From the NCBI RefSeq assembly GCF_042434395.1, contig NZ_JBHLTP010000011.1, forward strand, positions 124,001-188,000: 64,000 nt of DNA, in the 5' to 3' direction. Made by a program: the position numbers and the translations under genes. Source of the stretch: Pontibacillus salicampi. GTDB taxonomy: Bacteria > Bacillota > Bacilli > Bacillales > BH030062. Below the pieces are notes generated by a model, which saw only the letters and a program-made list of their open reading frames with translations, had not been told where the DNA came from and made no database searches. Positions 27,070-35,842 of this stretch are shown piece by piece. Numbering within the stretch: position 1 is the stretch's first letter; each line of letters begins with the position of its first letter.

Positions 27070-28422
27070 ATGAACATGAAAAAGACCATGATGATTATTC
27101 CACTTAGTACTACTATTCTTTTTGGGGGTACTGTTAACACTGCCCTAGCAGACCACCATAAGGAACCGAAACCAACTGTAATGACAGAAGCAGCTGAATT
27201 ACGAACAAATCTCGACCACCTGCTGAGTGAGCACGCGTATCTTGCCGTTGAGGCAATGAGAAAAGGAGCAGATGGCAGTGCAGATTTCGAACAAGCTGCA
27301 GAAGCATTAAACGAAAACGCAGTTGACTTAAGTAACGCAATTGGATCTGTGTACGGTAAAGAAGCAGGAAATCAATTTGAAGATATGTGGAAAAACCATA
27401 TTGGATTTTTCGTTGATTACGTAAAAGCAACTGGAGCAGGCAATGAAGAGAAAAAACAAAAAGCGCTCGATAACCTTTCTGACTATCGTCAGGAATTCTC
27501 TAAATTTCTAGAATCAGCTACCGAGGAACGACTGGAAGCAGATGCTCTTGCTGAAGGACTTCAAATGCACGTTAACCAACTAATCGGGGCATTTGACGAA
27601 TATGTTGCAGGCAATTACGAGAAAGCATATGAATATGAGCGTGAAGCCATTAATCATATGTATGGAGTAAGTAAAGGATTATCAAGTGCCATTGTTCAAC
27701 AATTCCCAGATAAATTTAATAACACAAAAGCAGTAACTCCAGCCACTGACCTCCGTTCCAATTTAAACCATTTATTATCTGAACACGCTGGTTTAGCAGC
27801 TATGGCTATGCAAAATGGTATTGATGGCTCAGAGGACTTCGAGGCTTCTGCTCAAGCATTAGCAAATAACACCGATGACCTTTCCAATGCTATTGCTTCA
27901 GTTTATGGAGAAGAAGCTGGAAGCAAATTTAAAGAAATGTGGTCTGGACACATTGAAGACTTTGTAAGTTATGTAAAAGCAACTGGTGCAGAGGACGAGG
28001 AGAAGCAACAGGCCGCACTAGATGCACTTGCTGACTACCGCGCTGATTTCTCTAAATTTCTGGAAACTGCTACCGAGGAGCGTCTGAAAGCAGATAACCT
28101 TGAAAAAGGATTAGAAATGCACGTAAATCAACTAATTGGTACATTTGATAGTTATGTTGCAGAAGATTATGACCAAGCATACGACGAGCTAAGAGGGGCA
28201 TATAAACATATGCTTAATCCTGCTAAAGGGCTTTCCGATGCTTTTGTAAACCAATTTCCAGATGAATTTATGATGGAAATGCCTTCTGACATGCCAAAAA
28301 CAGGCATGGGTGGTACTGCGGAAGAAGGTATGTCCCTTGAATATATCCTGTTAGGCGGCTTTGCATTAACACTAGCCATCAGCACAATTGCTATCAACCG
28401 AACTCGTAGAGAATCTAAATAA
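27070..28422 (+). CDS. Sortase-anchored surface protein with two long helical repeats
   Basis: 450 residues. Signal peptide 1-27, then two repeats of 184-residue period (about 43-216 and 227-400). Each contains LRxNLxHLLSEHA, DLSNAIxSVYGxEAG, MWxxHIxxFVxYVKATGA, FSKFLExATEERL and MHVNQLIGxFDxYVA. The C-terminus has MPKTG (408-412), a hydrophobic stretch and RTRRESK, a complete LPXTG-type sorting signal. Conserved His/Glu/Asp positions in the helices could bind metal. Similar proteins are loosely labelled copper amine oxidase in some genomes, but no such catalytic domain is visible. Confidence 0.8.
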   Translation: MNMKKTMMIIPLSTTILFGGTVNTALADHHKEPKPTVMTEAAELRTNLDHLLSEHAYLAVEAMRKGADGSADFEQAAEALNENAVDLSNAIGSVYGKEAGNQFEDMWKNHIGFFVDYVKATGAGNEEKKQKALDNLSDYRQEFSKFLESATEERLEADALAEGLQMHVNQLIGAFDEYVAGNYEKAYEYEREAINHMYGVSKGLSSAIVQQFPDKFNNTKAVTPATDLRSNLNHLLSEHAGLAAMAMQNGIDGSEDFEASAQALANNTDDLSNAIASVYGEEAGSKFKEMWSGHIEDFVSYVKATGAEDEEKQQAALDALADYRADFSKFLETATEERLKADNLEKGLEMHVNQLIGTFDSYVAEDYDQAYDELRGAYKHMLNPAKGLSDAFVNQFPDEFMMEMPSDMPKTGMGGTAEEGMSLEYILLGGFALTLAISTIAINRTRRESK

Positions 28423-28424
28423 GA

Positions 28425-28447
28425 GAGAGGGCCTCCCTTCTCTCCCT
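28425..28447 (+). terminator. Weak hairpin after the surface-protein gene
   Basis: GAGAGAGGGcctCCCTTCTCTC-type stem without a T run; partial read-through into the sortase gene is plausible. Confidence 0.35.
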
Positions 28448-28533
28448 ACTTTCCTTCCATTTGTGCTTCCTTCATAAAAATATTTGGAGTATTGGGTGAA
28501 GCGTAAAGCATACGAAGAAGAGGTGATTATGTT

Positions 28534-29196
28534 ATGAGAAAGCTTTCGTTCGTTGTTGTTTTCGGGGTTATATTAATAGCTCTTGCAGCATGTGGCAATC
28601 AAGGATCCACCTCTTCCGATAATCAAACGGAAACATCTAGGGAGGATACTCAAGCCTCTCAAACGAGCAATCAAGAAGCAAACACGGAAGAACAAGCGGT
28701 CCAAACATCCAAAAGTAAAGTGGAGTTTGAGAAGGATAATCGAAAAGGAATAACTCCTACTTCTATCGAAATACCAGCAATTGGTGTAAAAACATCCATT
28801 GAGCACGTAGGTACGTTAGAAAATGGTCAAATGGACGTCCCCAAAAATACCGATAACACAGCCTGGTATGAAGAAGGCCCAAAGCCAGGTGCTCCAGGTA
28901 ATTCCGTTATTGCTGGACATGTAGATGATCTTACGAGCCCAGCTGTCTTTTATAAGCTTGATCAACTGAAAGAGGGAGATCAGATTATCATAAAGGGAAA
29001 ATCAGGGGAAAAAGTTACGTTTGCAGTACAAGAATCGAATGTATATCCGAGAAAGGATGCACCTATAGATAAAATATTTGGGTATTCCTATCGCAGTATG
29101 CTAAATCTGATTACATGTACGGGAGAGTTTAACCCTGCCACTACCGAACGTGCAGAACGACTTGTCGTTTCGGCGAAGCTTGTGCAGCATAAATAG
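28534..29196 (+). CDS. Class F sortase with lipoprotein signal
   Basis: 220 residues. The sortase core has the triad H129 (IAGHVDD), C195 (LITCTGEF) and R209 (ERAERLVVSAKL). The N-terminus MRKLSFVVVFGVILIALAAC ends in a lipobox (Cys20) rather than a plain membrane anchor, followed by a Ser/Thr/Gln-rich linker (21-60). Class F is the subgroup with ASxxAPxxxxxAGHVD-like architecture found in Actinobacteria and some Firmicutes. Its gene lies directly after the MPKTG surface protein, the likely substrate. GAGGTG site. Confidence 0.85.
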   Translation: MRKLSFVVVFGVILIALAACGNQGSTSSDNQTETSREDTQASQTSNQEANTEEQAVQTSKSKVEFEKDNRKGITPTSIEIPAIGVKTSIEHVGTLENGQMDVPKNTDNTAWYEEGPKPGAPGNSVIAGHVDDLTSPAVFYKLDQLKEGDQIIIKGKSGEKVTFAVQESNVYPRKDAPIDKIFGYSYRSMLNLITCTGEFNPATTERAERLVVSAKLVQHK

Positions 29197-29200
29197 ACCC

Positions 29201-29240
29201 AAAAAAACCAGCTTAAGGGATTGCCCTTAGCTGGTTTTTT
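29201..29240 (+). terminator. Terminator of the sortase gene
   Basis: Long stem AAAAAACCAGCTTAAGGG/CCCTTAGCTGGTTTTTT, 4-nt loop. Confidence 0.92.
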
Positions 29241-29266
29241 ATACCTTCTCATTCTTCCATATGATC

Positions 29267-30625
29267 CTAGCCAATTATTACGTTCTCTTTTGGCAAATGA
29301 TAGGCGTCATCCCGTGTACTCCCTCTTATTAGGAATAAGAACGAGAAGATACCAATTCTGCCAATAAACATTAGTGCAATAATAACAATCTTGCCAGCTA
29401 CACTAAGCTCCGAGGTAATCCCAAGAGATAACCCAGTCGTACCAAATGCAGAACATGCTTCAAACAATAATTCCAATAAAGTAAATTGAGGTTCAAATAA
29501 TGTAAGTAAAACTACTCCACTCCCTACTAAGAGTGTAGCTGTAAAAATAACGATAAACGATCTTATAGTATCATTGGGGTCCACTTCTCTACGAAATAAT
29601 TTAATAGAGCTCTTCCCCTTTGCGTAAAAGAATACAGAGAGAACTGCAATAGCAAAGGTCGTTGTTCTAATCCCACCCCCAACACTACTAGGAGAAGCGC
29701 CCACAAACATTAAGAAACAGATGCTTACCAGAGTGGGAGTAGAAAATTCGCTGACATCCATCGTCGCTAACCCGCCATTCCGAGTGGTTACGGATTGAAA
29801 AAGAGCGTAAAATAAAGATTGATCCCACCGTTTATCCGCTAAAAAATTATCCCACTCAAACACTAATATAACCAGCATTCCTGCCATAATTAACAACAAA
29901 AACGTAATAGTTGTTATCTTCGTAAATAAGGAAAAAGAAAGGGACGACTTTTTTTTATATCGAATAAACTCTTTTAATTCAATAAGAACTGGAAAACCGA
30001 TTGCACCAAAGATAAGGAGGGCGATTTGGATTAGCTGAACAAAATAATCGTCAGCAAAGGGAACAAGAGAATCACCAGTAATATCAAATCCAGCATTGGT
30101 GGTAGCACTGACAGATGCAAATACACCCTGCATGATTGCTTCTGGCCAGGTGGGAAAATAACTAATATAGTATATGGATAATATAACAGCTCCAATTGCT
30201 TCAATGGATACCACCAAGATAAGAATTTCCTTCATCAGTTTAACGAGACCTGCCAAATTGGACTGATTTTGATCCGTCATTATTAATTTTCTTTCCCGTA
30301 GCCCAATTCGTTTACCAATCACTAAATAAATGAATGTTCCTAGAGTCATAATCCCTATACCGCCAAACTGAAGGACGAATAGGAGTACCACATACCCCAG
30401 TTCATTAAATGTGTCAGAGGTGGACACTACCGTAAGTCCTGTTACACTTATGGCGCTCACTGCTGTAAAGACAGCATCAATAAAGCTCCATTCGACATTC
30501 GGTTTATGTACCATGGGTAAGCTCAGTAAAATGGTCGAAATTACCACAGCAGCTATATAAAAAAGAACAATTATTTGAACTGGTGTCAGGTTAGAAATTG
30601 TTTTAAATCTTGAACTATGTTTCAT
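29267..30625 (-). CDS. Ktr/Trk-type K+ uptake membrane subunit (KtrB/KtrD)
   Basis: 452 residues. The four pore loops with conserved Gly are SVTGLTVVSTSD, SATTNAGFDITGDS, SVTTRNGGLATMD and SAFGTTGLSLGIT. The length matches KtrB/KtrD, which pair with the cytosolic KtrA/KtrC RCK subunit and take up K+ with Na+. No ktrA/ktrC lies beside it, so the KtrD-like stand-alone arrangement applies. AAGGAG lies before ATG at 30625; the frame upstream (to 30652) lacks a ribosome site. Confidence 0.88.
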   Translation of the reverse strand: MKHSSRFKTISNLTPVQIIVLFYIAAVVISTILLSLPMVHKPNVEWSFIDAVFTAVSAISVTGLTVVSTSDTFNELGYVVLLFVLQFGGIGIMTLGTFIYLVIGKRIGLRERKLIMTDQNQSNLAGLVKLMKEILILVVSIEAIGAVILSIYYISYFPTWPEAIMQGVFASVSATTNAGFDITGDSLVPFADDYFVQLIQIALLIFGAIGFPVLIELKEFIRYKKKSSLSFSLFTKITTITFLLLIMAGMLVILVFEWDNFLADKRWDQSLFYALFQSVTTRNGGLATMDVSEFSTPTLVSICFLMFVGASPSSVGGGIRTTTFAIAVLSVFFYAKGKSSIKLFRREVDPNDTIRSFIVIFTATLLVGSGVVLLTLFEPQFTLLELLFEACSAFGTTGLSLGITSELSVAGKIVIIALMFIGRIGIFSFLFLIRGSTRDDAYHLPKENVIIG

Positions 30626-30899
30626 GGCATACTCCTTGTCAGGCTCGTGCAATATTATTATTTATTATAACGCTGAAGGAACGTTTTAACATGGTTTCTT
30701 TTATTATGTTAGTTGATTTCAGTACAGAAGCCGAAACGACTCCGTTTCCAGCCCTGTGATTAAACTGTATTAACAAGCCCAAGAAATACATCTATAACAA
30801 TGCTAATTCTTGTTACCTACCATAAAGACTCTTTTAATACCTAGATGATTCCTCTGTATAGCGCCCATATGCTGAAGACTTGAAGTTGAGATTTTTATT

Positions 30900-31091
30900 G
30901 GTCTGTTGCTGAAAGGCGAGTTGAGTGGTCGGACATAGCTCCGCTTTCCTGTGGCCCCACACGACGTGGAGTCGTTCACCGTTGCTACAGGAGGCAGCGC
31001 TTTAAGGTGAACTTCCTTACTTACGGCTGAGCCTCCTCGGACAGCAAAGGACGCTTTCCTGTGGGGGCTAGGCTCATCCATTTTTCAGACC
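30900..31091. repeat. Non-coding repeat element, about 190 bp, inverted ends GGTCTG/CAGACC
   Basis: Ends in GGTCTG (30900-30905) and CAGACC (31086-31091). Inside, AGGAGGC (30989-30995) faces GCCTCCT (31031-31037). It carries CGGCTGAGCCTCCTC (31024-31038), whose reverse complement is identical to 31378-31392 in the next element, and two CGCTTTCCTGTGG copies. A 92-codon frame across it is not believed to be coding. Confidence 0.6.
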
Positions 31092-31296
31092 ACACCTTTG
31101 CCGTATTGGGAGGAACGGACTTCCTTACTTTCTTGATTCCATAATTATTTTTTGTCCATATATCAACCATATATCGTATAAGATGCTTCTATCTTAATGT
31201 TTAGATGTCATTTACTCTTTATTCCATTTCTTGCCCTTTTCATTCTGAGCCTATTTGAGTGGTTCTCAAAGCTAGAGAAAGAAAGCTCCTTTTAGC

Positions 31297-31432
31297 GTTG
31301 ATTGGGCTGGAATCACGGAGACTCCAACGGAAAAACGAATGAGCAGAGACCCCGGAAGGCGGCGTTCTTTGCCGACTGAGGAGGCTCAGCCGTTCGTCCG
31401 TAGGAAAGCGGAGTGATTCCAGCCCAATCAAC
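31297..31432. repeat. Non-coding hairpin repeat with perfect 20-bp inverted ends
   Basis: 31297-31316 (GTTGATTGGGCTGGAATCAC) is the exact reverse complement of 31413-31432. Inner helices: ACGAA/TTCGT, CGGC/GCCG near 31360 and CTGAG/CTCAG at 31376-31389. It resembles the structured dispersed repeats common in Bacillaceae intergenic DNA and shares 15 identical bases with the 30900 element in opposite orientation. No transposase is present. Confidence 0.75.
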
Positions 31433-31454
31433 TACTCTTTCTATACTCCTTCTA

Positions 31455-31480
31455 AATTATCTCGAATCCAAGTCTTCCAC
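31455..31480. repeat. Short dispersed repeat, copy B
   Basis: AATTATCTCGAATCCAAGTC... matches copies at 26813 and 51287. Confidence 0.45.
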
Positions 31481-31537
31481 TTTCTCCCCATTATATGGAT
31501 AAACTAAATATCACTTTAATCCTTAACAATATTCCAA

Positions 31538-31576
31538 TAAAAAAGAACAGCCAGAGCCCCTTTACTCTGACTGTTC
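31538..31576 (-). terminator. Terminator of the PTS permease gene
   Basis: 12-bp stem GAACAGTCAGAG/CTCTGGCTGTTC (one mismatch) with a T6 tail on the minus strand. Confidence 0.88.
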
Positions 31577-31598
31577 CATTTTATTGGTCTAAGTCAAT

Positions 31599-33053
31599 CT
31601 ACTCTTCTTTATGCTTCCTCTGCCGTTCAATAGCGTCTGCTACAAATTGAACTGAGGTGCCTACTACTACTTGGATGTTATGAGAGTTTACGACATTTAT
31701 TCCTGGAACCCCTGTGGCTTTTATTTTTGCCTGATCCACAATATCCATATCCTTCACTTCTACTCGCAAGCGTGTTACACAATTATCAATAGAAATGACA
31801 TTTTCATCTCCACCTAGCCCCTCATAAATCTCTGATGCCATATAAGTGGTTGCATCATCGCTTGATTTTTCAAAGGAATCTGCCCCAATCTCTTCCCCTT
31901 CTTCCCTTCCTGGTGTCTTAATATCAAATTTCTCTATCAAGAAGCGGAAAAGTACATAATATAAAACAGCAAAGAAGAGTCCTTGAACTAACAGCATGAG
32001 TGGCATATTAGCAATTTCTAACTGAGAGCTTAAGATAAAGTCTATAAGACCGGCACTAAAGCCAAAACCTGCTGTCCAGTTAAAGAACGCTGCAACAGCA
32101 AGAGATAAACCAGTCAGTAAGGCGTGAACTACATAGAGAGCAGGCGCTAGAAACATAAAGGCAAACTCTAGAGGCTCTGTTACCCCAGTAAAGAACGAGG
32201 CGAACCCGGCTGCGAGCATAAGGGAAGCAGCTTGCTTTTTCTTTTCCGTCTTTGCCGCATGATACATAGCAAGCGCTGCCGCTGGTAAACCAAACATCAT
32301 AACAGGGAAGAAGCCAGCCATATACATACCGGTTACCCCTTTCTCTCCCTCACCAGACCAGAACCTTCCAATATCATTAATCCCCGCTACATCAAACCAA
32401 AATACAGAGTTTAAAGCATGATGCAAGCCAGTTGGAATCAGCAGTCGATTGAAAAACCCATACAAACCTGCACCAATATAATCCAGCTCGCTTATTTGTT
32501 TCCCGAAGGAGACGAGCGAAGTATAAATGAACGGCCATACAAAGAATAATAGAATAGATACAAACAGCATGGTAAAAGCTGACATTATCGGAACCAGGCG
32601 CTTACCACTAAAAAATGCCAACGCATCAGGAAGCTTAACCTCACTATATTTATTGTACATAATAGAAGCTACAATCCCTGATAGAATCCCGACGAATTGG
32701 TTTTCAATTTCTGCAAAGGCAGGATTAACTTGATCTGGCTCAATTCCTTGAAATAAGGCTACACTATCAGACGAAAGTAAAGTGGTAGTCACTAAATAAG
32801 CGACGAGTCCGCTTAGTGCAGCAGATCCATCCTTGACTTTGGCCATTCCAAGTGCAACTCCAACAGCAAATAATATTGCCATATTTGAAATGAGAGATTC
32901 TCCCGCTTTCACTAAGAAAGCAGCAACAATATTGTTTCCTCCCCATCCCTCAGAGTCGATACCATAACCAACCCCCATAAGAATGGCCGCTGCTGGCAGC
33001 ACAGCTACCGGAAGCATCAATGATTTCCCTAGTCGCTGTAAATAATTCATCAT
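31599..33053 (-). CDS. nagP: PTS EIICB, N-acetylglucosamine type
   Basis: About 484 residues. The EIIC domain (about 1-385) has LGKSLMLPVAVLPAAAILMGVGYGID, GFFNRLLIPTGLHHALNSVFWF and FFTGVTEPLEFAFMFLAP, typical of the glucose/GlcNAc superfamily and closest to NagP/NagE. The C-terminal EIIB domain has the phosphorylated Cys in SIDNCVTRLRVEVKD. No EIIA is fused, so Crr-like EIIA must come from elsewhere. GGGAGG precedes a cluster of ATGs; ATG at 33053 (or 33050) is preferred to 33062, which nearly touches the ribosome site. Sugar specificity is inferred. Confidence 0.85.
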   Translation of the reverse strand: MMNYLQRLGKSLMLPVAVLPAAAILMGVGYGIDSEGWGGNNIVAAFLVKAGESLISNMAILFAVGVALGMAKVKDGSAALSGLVAYLVTTTLLSSDSVALFQGIEPDQVNPAFAEIENQFVGILSGIVASIMYNKYSEVKLPDALAFFSGKRLVPIMSAFTMLFVSILLFFVWPFIYTSLVSFGKQISELDYIGAGLYGFFNRLLIPTGLHHALNSVFWFDVAGINDIGRFWSGEGEKGVTGMYMAGFFPVMMFGLPAAALAMYHAAKTEKKKQAASLMLAAGFASFFTGVTEPLEFAFMFLAPALYVVHALLTGLSLAVAAFFNWTAGFGFSAGLIDFILSSQLEIANMPLMLLVQGLFFAVLYYVLFRFLIEKFDIKTPGREEGEEIGADSFEKSSDDATTYMASEIYEGLGGDENVISIDNCVTRLRVEVKDMDIVDQAKIKATGVPGINVVNSHNIQVVVGTSVQFVADAIERQRKHKEE

Positions 33054-33235
33054 ATGGTTCATTCCTCCCTATCTGGTATTCTTCCTTCGTACTATCCATG
33101 AAAAGTGAATAACACTTCATTGAAAGCCTTTACATACCATTGTAAAGAATGTAGCTTCTATGAACTATCGCCATGTATATATATTTTTGAAATATTATTC
33201 CATCCCCCACAAATTAGAAGCAGCTTCCTATGTAG

Positions 33236-33397
33236 CTAACGTGCTTTTTCTTTACTACTAGATACTATTAATTGTAGTATTCCCACTCCAACTAATCCGC
33301 CTAGGGACATCACCACAACTTTTCCCCAATTAATTGGCGGGGATAGCAGTTCAAATAAAACAACACCAATAATGAAACCAATGGCATATTTTTTCAT
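33236..33397 (-). CDS. 53-residue membrane peptide
   Basis: ATG at 33397, 8 bp after GAAGG. Sequence MKKYAIGFIIGVVLFELL... has two hydrophobic helices separated by SPPINWGK and a basic tail SSSKEKAR. It lies in the 640-bp gap after the PTS gene with another short membrane gene just upstream. Function unknown. Confidence 0.5.
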   Translation of the reverse strand: MKKYAIGFIIGVVLFELLSPPINWGKVVVMSLGGLVGVGILQLIVSSSKEKAR

Positions 33398-33442
33398 ATT
33401 TATAACCTTCGTCCAAGTGACTTATACCAATGAGAAACATTA

Positions 33443-33604
33443 CTATGATTCATCATGTAACTTATTCTTTCTTAAATAATCTATTATTATTTCATTTTGC
33501 TGCACTTGCTTATCTGTATTCTGTTTAATGATTCTAACCCACCGAATTACAAACGCTATTAAGATAAGCGGTAACAACACCAAAATACTTCCAACAACAT
33601 CCAT
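33443..33604 (-). CDS. 53-residue membrane-anchored peptide with charged tail
   Basis: One N-terminal hydrophobic helix (DVVGSILVLLPLILIAFVIRW), then a helical charged tail IIKQNTDKQVQQNEIIIDYLRKNKLHDES. AAAGGAG is followed by two in-frame ATGs; the second, at 33604, has normal spacing. Likely cotranscribed with the 33236 gene 45 bp downstream. Function unknown. Confidence 0.5.
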   Translation of the reverse strand: MDVVGSILVLLPLILIAFVIRWVRIIKQNTDKQVQQNEIIIDYLRKNKLHDES

Positions 33605-33659
33605 AAATACCATGCTCCTTTCGTATTCTTCCTCATTATACTAAATGGTCCAGAAATGG

Positions 33660-33694
33660 GAAATGCGCACCTCTATAAAAAAGATGCGCATTTT
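33660..33694 (-). terminator. Terminator of the YciI-family gene
   Basis: AAATGCGCA/TGCGCATTT 9-bp stem, usable on both strands. Confidence 0.7.
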
Positions 33695-33700
33695 CAATGA

Positions 33701-34009
33701 TTATTTAAGTGTGGCGAAGACCTTTTCGACTAAAAAATGGTTTTCTGACGTTGCTTCCTCCACTTCTACTATTTTTCGCTCACGATAATAGTCTACTCTT
33801 GCAAATGGATCCTCTTCTACTATACTACGGGCCTCCTCATAATTGTCAGCTACTAAAATCATTAAAGCTGTCCCGTCTTTACAAGGACCACAAAATGGAA
33901 GTACTCCCTTTTCTTTAAGACTTTCGAGATAAGAAGCATGCTCAGCCATTAACTCTCTAGTCATTAAATTCCTGCGCTTATTAGACAAAAACACAACGAA
34001 TTTCTTCAT
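33701..34009 (-). CDS. YciI-family protein
   Basis: 102 residues with the YciI/YCII ferredoxin-like pattern: MKKFVVFLSNKR, HASYLESLKEKGVLPFCGPCKDGTALMILVADNYEEARSIVEEDPFARV. In the family, His and Asp residues (here in EHASYL and EEDPFA) form a putative active site. Enzymatic role unknown. Monocistronic with its own terminator. Confidence 0.8.
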   Translation of the reverse strand: MKKFVVFLSNKRRNLMTRELMAEHASYLESLKEKGVLPFCGPCKDGTALMILVADNYEEARSIVEEDPFARVDYYRERKIVEVEEATSENHFLVEKVFATLK

Positions 34010-34201
34010 CCCTCTGTCTCCTTTATCAATAAATTTCTTCGCCTCTTATCTTACTACTTGTATAAATATGTGTATTACCATCACCTTCATTTCATTCAAG
34101 CGGAATAGAAAGTATTGTATATAATATTACACATCTTCTATTTGCTCTGTTTCCTTGCCTATATATTCGCCAAAAATTAACCAATTCCTCTACTCCACCA
34201 T

Positions 34202-34220
34202 TAAATTGTCAGACAATTTA
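34202..34220. promoter_or_regulatory. 19-bp perfect palindrome overlapping a -35 box
   Basis: TAAATTGTCAGACAATTTA is a perfect palindrome about one central base. TTGTCA inside it (34206-34211) is followed, 18 bp later, by TTATAT (34230-34235), a plausible promoter about 165 bp before the amino-acid ABC operon. The shape resembles GntR/FadR-type operators; no such regulator gene lies in the window. Confidence 0.5.
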
Positions 34221-34397
34221 GCAGAAAAATTATATATATTCTGTATTCCCATTCACACCAACAATGAAAGCCGTTACAAGTTTATTTTTATACAAATTTT
34301 CGTATATTATTTTATAAAAATTCATTTAATACAAGCGTTAAGTGTGTTAATATGCATACATATTGAATATTAATACAAAAATCAGGAGGAACACACA

Positions 34398-35180
34398 ATG
34401 AAAAAAGCATCCATCATTCTTACCATTCTAACCTTTATGATTCTCTCTGCTTGCGGAAGTTCGCAAGCTGGTACTCAAGAAGGTTCCTCATCCAAAACAA
34501 TTGTTATGGGGACATCCGCTGACTATAAACCGTATGAATTCATCGATACTACATCAGGACAAGAAATAGTAGGCTTTGATATCGATATTGCTAAGCACAT
34601 AGCGGATAATTTAGGATACGAGTTAGAAATAGAAGACATGGACTTTAACGGCTTAATCGCAGCCTTAAATAGTAACAAGGTGGATTTTGTTATGTCAGGA
34701 ATGACACCTACAGAAGCAAGAAAGGAAAAGGTAGATTTCTCTGAAACCTATTATGTTGCAAAGGACTTTTTAATTACTAAAGAGGAAGATAACATTACTA
34801 GCTTAGAAGACTTACAAAATAAATCGGTGGGCGTACAGCTAGGCTCCATTCAGGAAGAAAGAGCTCAAGAGCTTCAAAGCAACCTCAAAGGTTTAGATAT
34901 TTCCCAGCTAGATCAAATTCCTCAATTATTTCAGGAATTAAAATCAGGCCGAATTGATGCTGCTATAATCGAAAACACTGTCGCGAAAGGATATTTGGAA
35001 AAAAACGAGGATTTAACAAGTTTCACTATTAATAGCAGTGAAGAACGAGGATCTGCCGCAGCCTTTCCTAAGGACAATAAACTCGTTGAGCAATTTAACA
35101 AGGAACTTCAGAAGATGAAAGAAAGCGGAAAAATGGACGAACTCATCAACAAATGGTTCGGGGAAGAATCAACACAATAG
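34398..35180 (+). CDS. Polar amino-acid ABC transporter, substrate-binding lipoprotein
   Basis: 260 residues of the family-3 solute-binding proteins. Signal peptide with lipobox LSAC (Cys20). The mature domain has VMGTSADYKPYEFID, EIVGFDIDIAKHIADNLGYELEIEDMDFNGLIAALNSNKVDFVMSGMTPTEARKEKVDFS, the classic amino-acid binding pattern. AGGAGG precedes ATG. First gene of a three-gene import operon. Arginine, glutamine or another polar amino acid is possible. Confidence 0.9.
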   Translation: MKKASIILTILTFMILSACGSSQAGTQEGSSSKTIVMGTSADYKPYEFIDTTSGQEIVGFDIDIAKHIADNLGYELEIEDMDFNGLIAALNSNKVDFVMSGMTPTEARKEKVDFSETYYVAKDFLITKEEDNITSLEDLQNKSVGVQLGSIQEERAQELQSNLKGLDISQLDQIPQLFQELKSGRIDAAIIENTVAKGYLEKNEDLTSFTINSSEERGSAAAFPKDNKLVEQFNKELQKMKESGKMDELINKWFGEESTQ

Positions 35181-35194
35181 GGAGCTGAACAACT

Positions 35195-35842
35195 ATGCTT
35201 GAACTACTACCATCCATCCCATTTATATTAGAGGGAATCCTCGTAACCTTACAATTTGTTGTTGCTTCCGGCATTTTAGGTTTTTTTATCGGCGTCTTAC
35301 TGGCGCTTGCTAAAATAGGAAAGTTCGTATGGTTAAAACGGTTCGCAGATGCTTATACTGCGTTTTTCAGAGGTACACCACTTATTTTACAGCTAGTATA
35401 TATTTATTTTGTCATCCCGGAAGTAACAGGGTGGGAAATACCAAAACTAATGGCTGGAATTATCGCATTTTCCTTAAACTCAGGGGCATATGTTTCTGAA
35501 ATTATTAGAGCTGGAATACAATCCGTTGATAAAGGGCAATTTGAAGCTGCTCAAGCACTAAATGTCTCCTATTGGAGGTCCATGAGGAAAATCATTCTGC
35601 CTCAAGCTATCAAGCATATACTCCCCGCTCTCATGAACGAATATATAATGCTATTGAAGGAATCTGCTGTCATTTCCGTAATTGGAGCGCATGATATTAT
35701 GAGACGATCTCAAATTGTCGCCTCTGATACCTTTAACTATTTTGGAGCATTGACTATCGCTCTCATCATCTACTTTCTGATGGTACGGATACTAGAAACT
35801 TTCGGTTCGAGACTAGAGAAAAGGTTGAGATACAGTGATTAA
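35195..35842 (+). CDS. Polar amino-acid ABC transporter permease
   Basis: 215 residues with five membrane helices. It carries the HisM/GlnP-type EAA loop GQFEAAQALNVSYWRSMRKIILPQAIKHILPALMNEYIMLLKESAVIS (about 112-160). A single permease gene suggests a homodimer. It starts 14 bp after the binding protein gene and overlaps the ATPase gene by 8 bp. Confidence 0.92.
   Translation: MLELLPSIPFILEGILVTLQFVVASGILGFFIGVLLALAKIGKFVWLKRFADAYTAFFRGTPLILQLVYIYFVIPEVTGWEIPKLMAGIIAFSLNSGAYVSEIIRAGIQSVDKGQFEAAQALNVSYWRSMRKIILPQAIKHILPALMNEYIMLLKESAVISVIGAHDIMRRSQIVASDTFNYFGALTIALIIYFLMVRILETFGSRLEKRLRYSD

Noticed and set aside
30803..31081. 92-codon minus-strand frame
   Set aside because: Coincides with the non-coding repeat; sequence is not protein-like and lacks a ribosome site.
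31240..31431. 63-codon minus-strand frame
   Set aside because: Lies across the inverted-repeat element; the frame is a by-product of the repeat.
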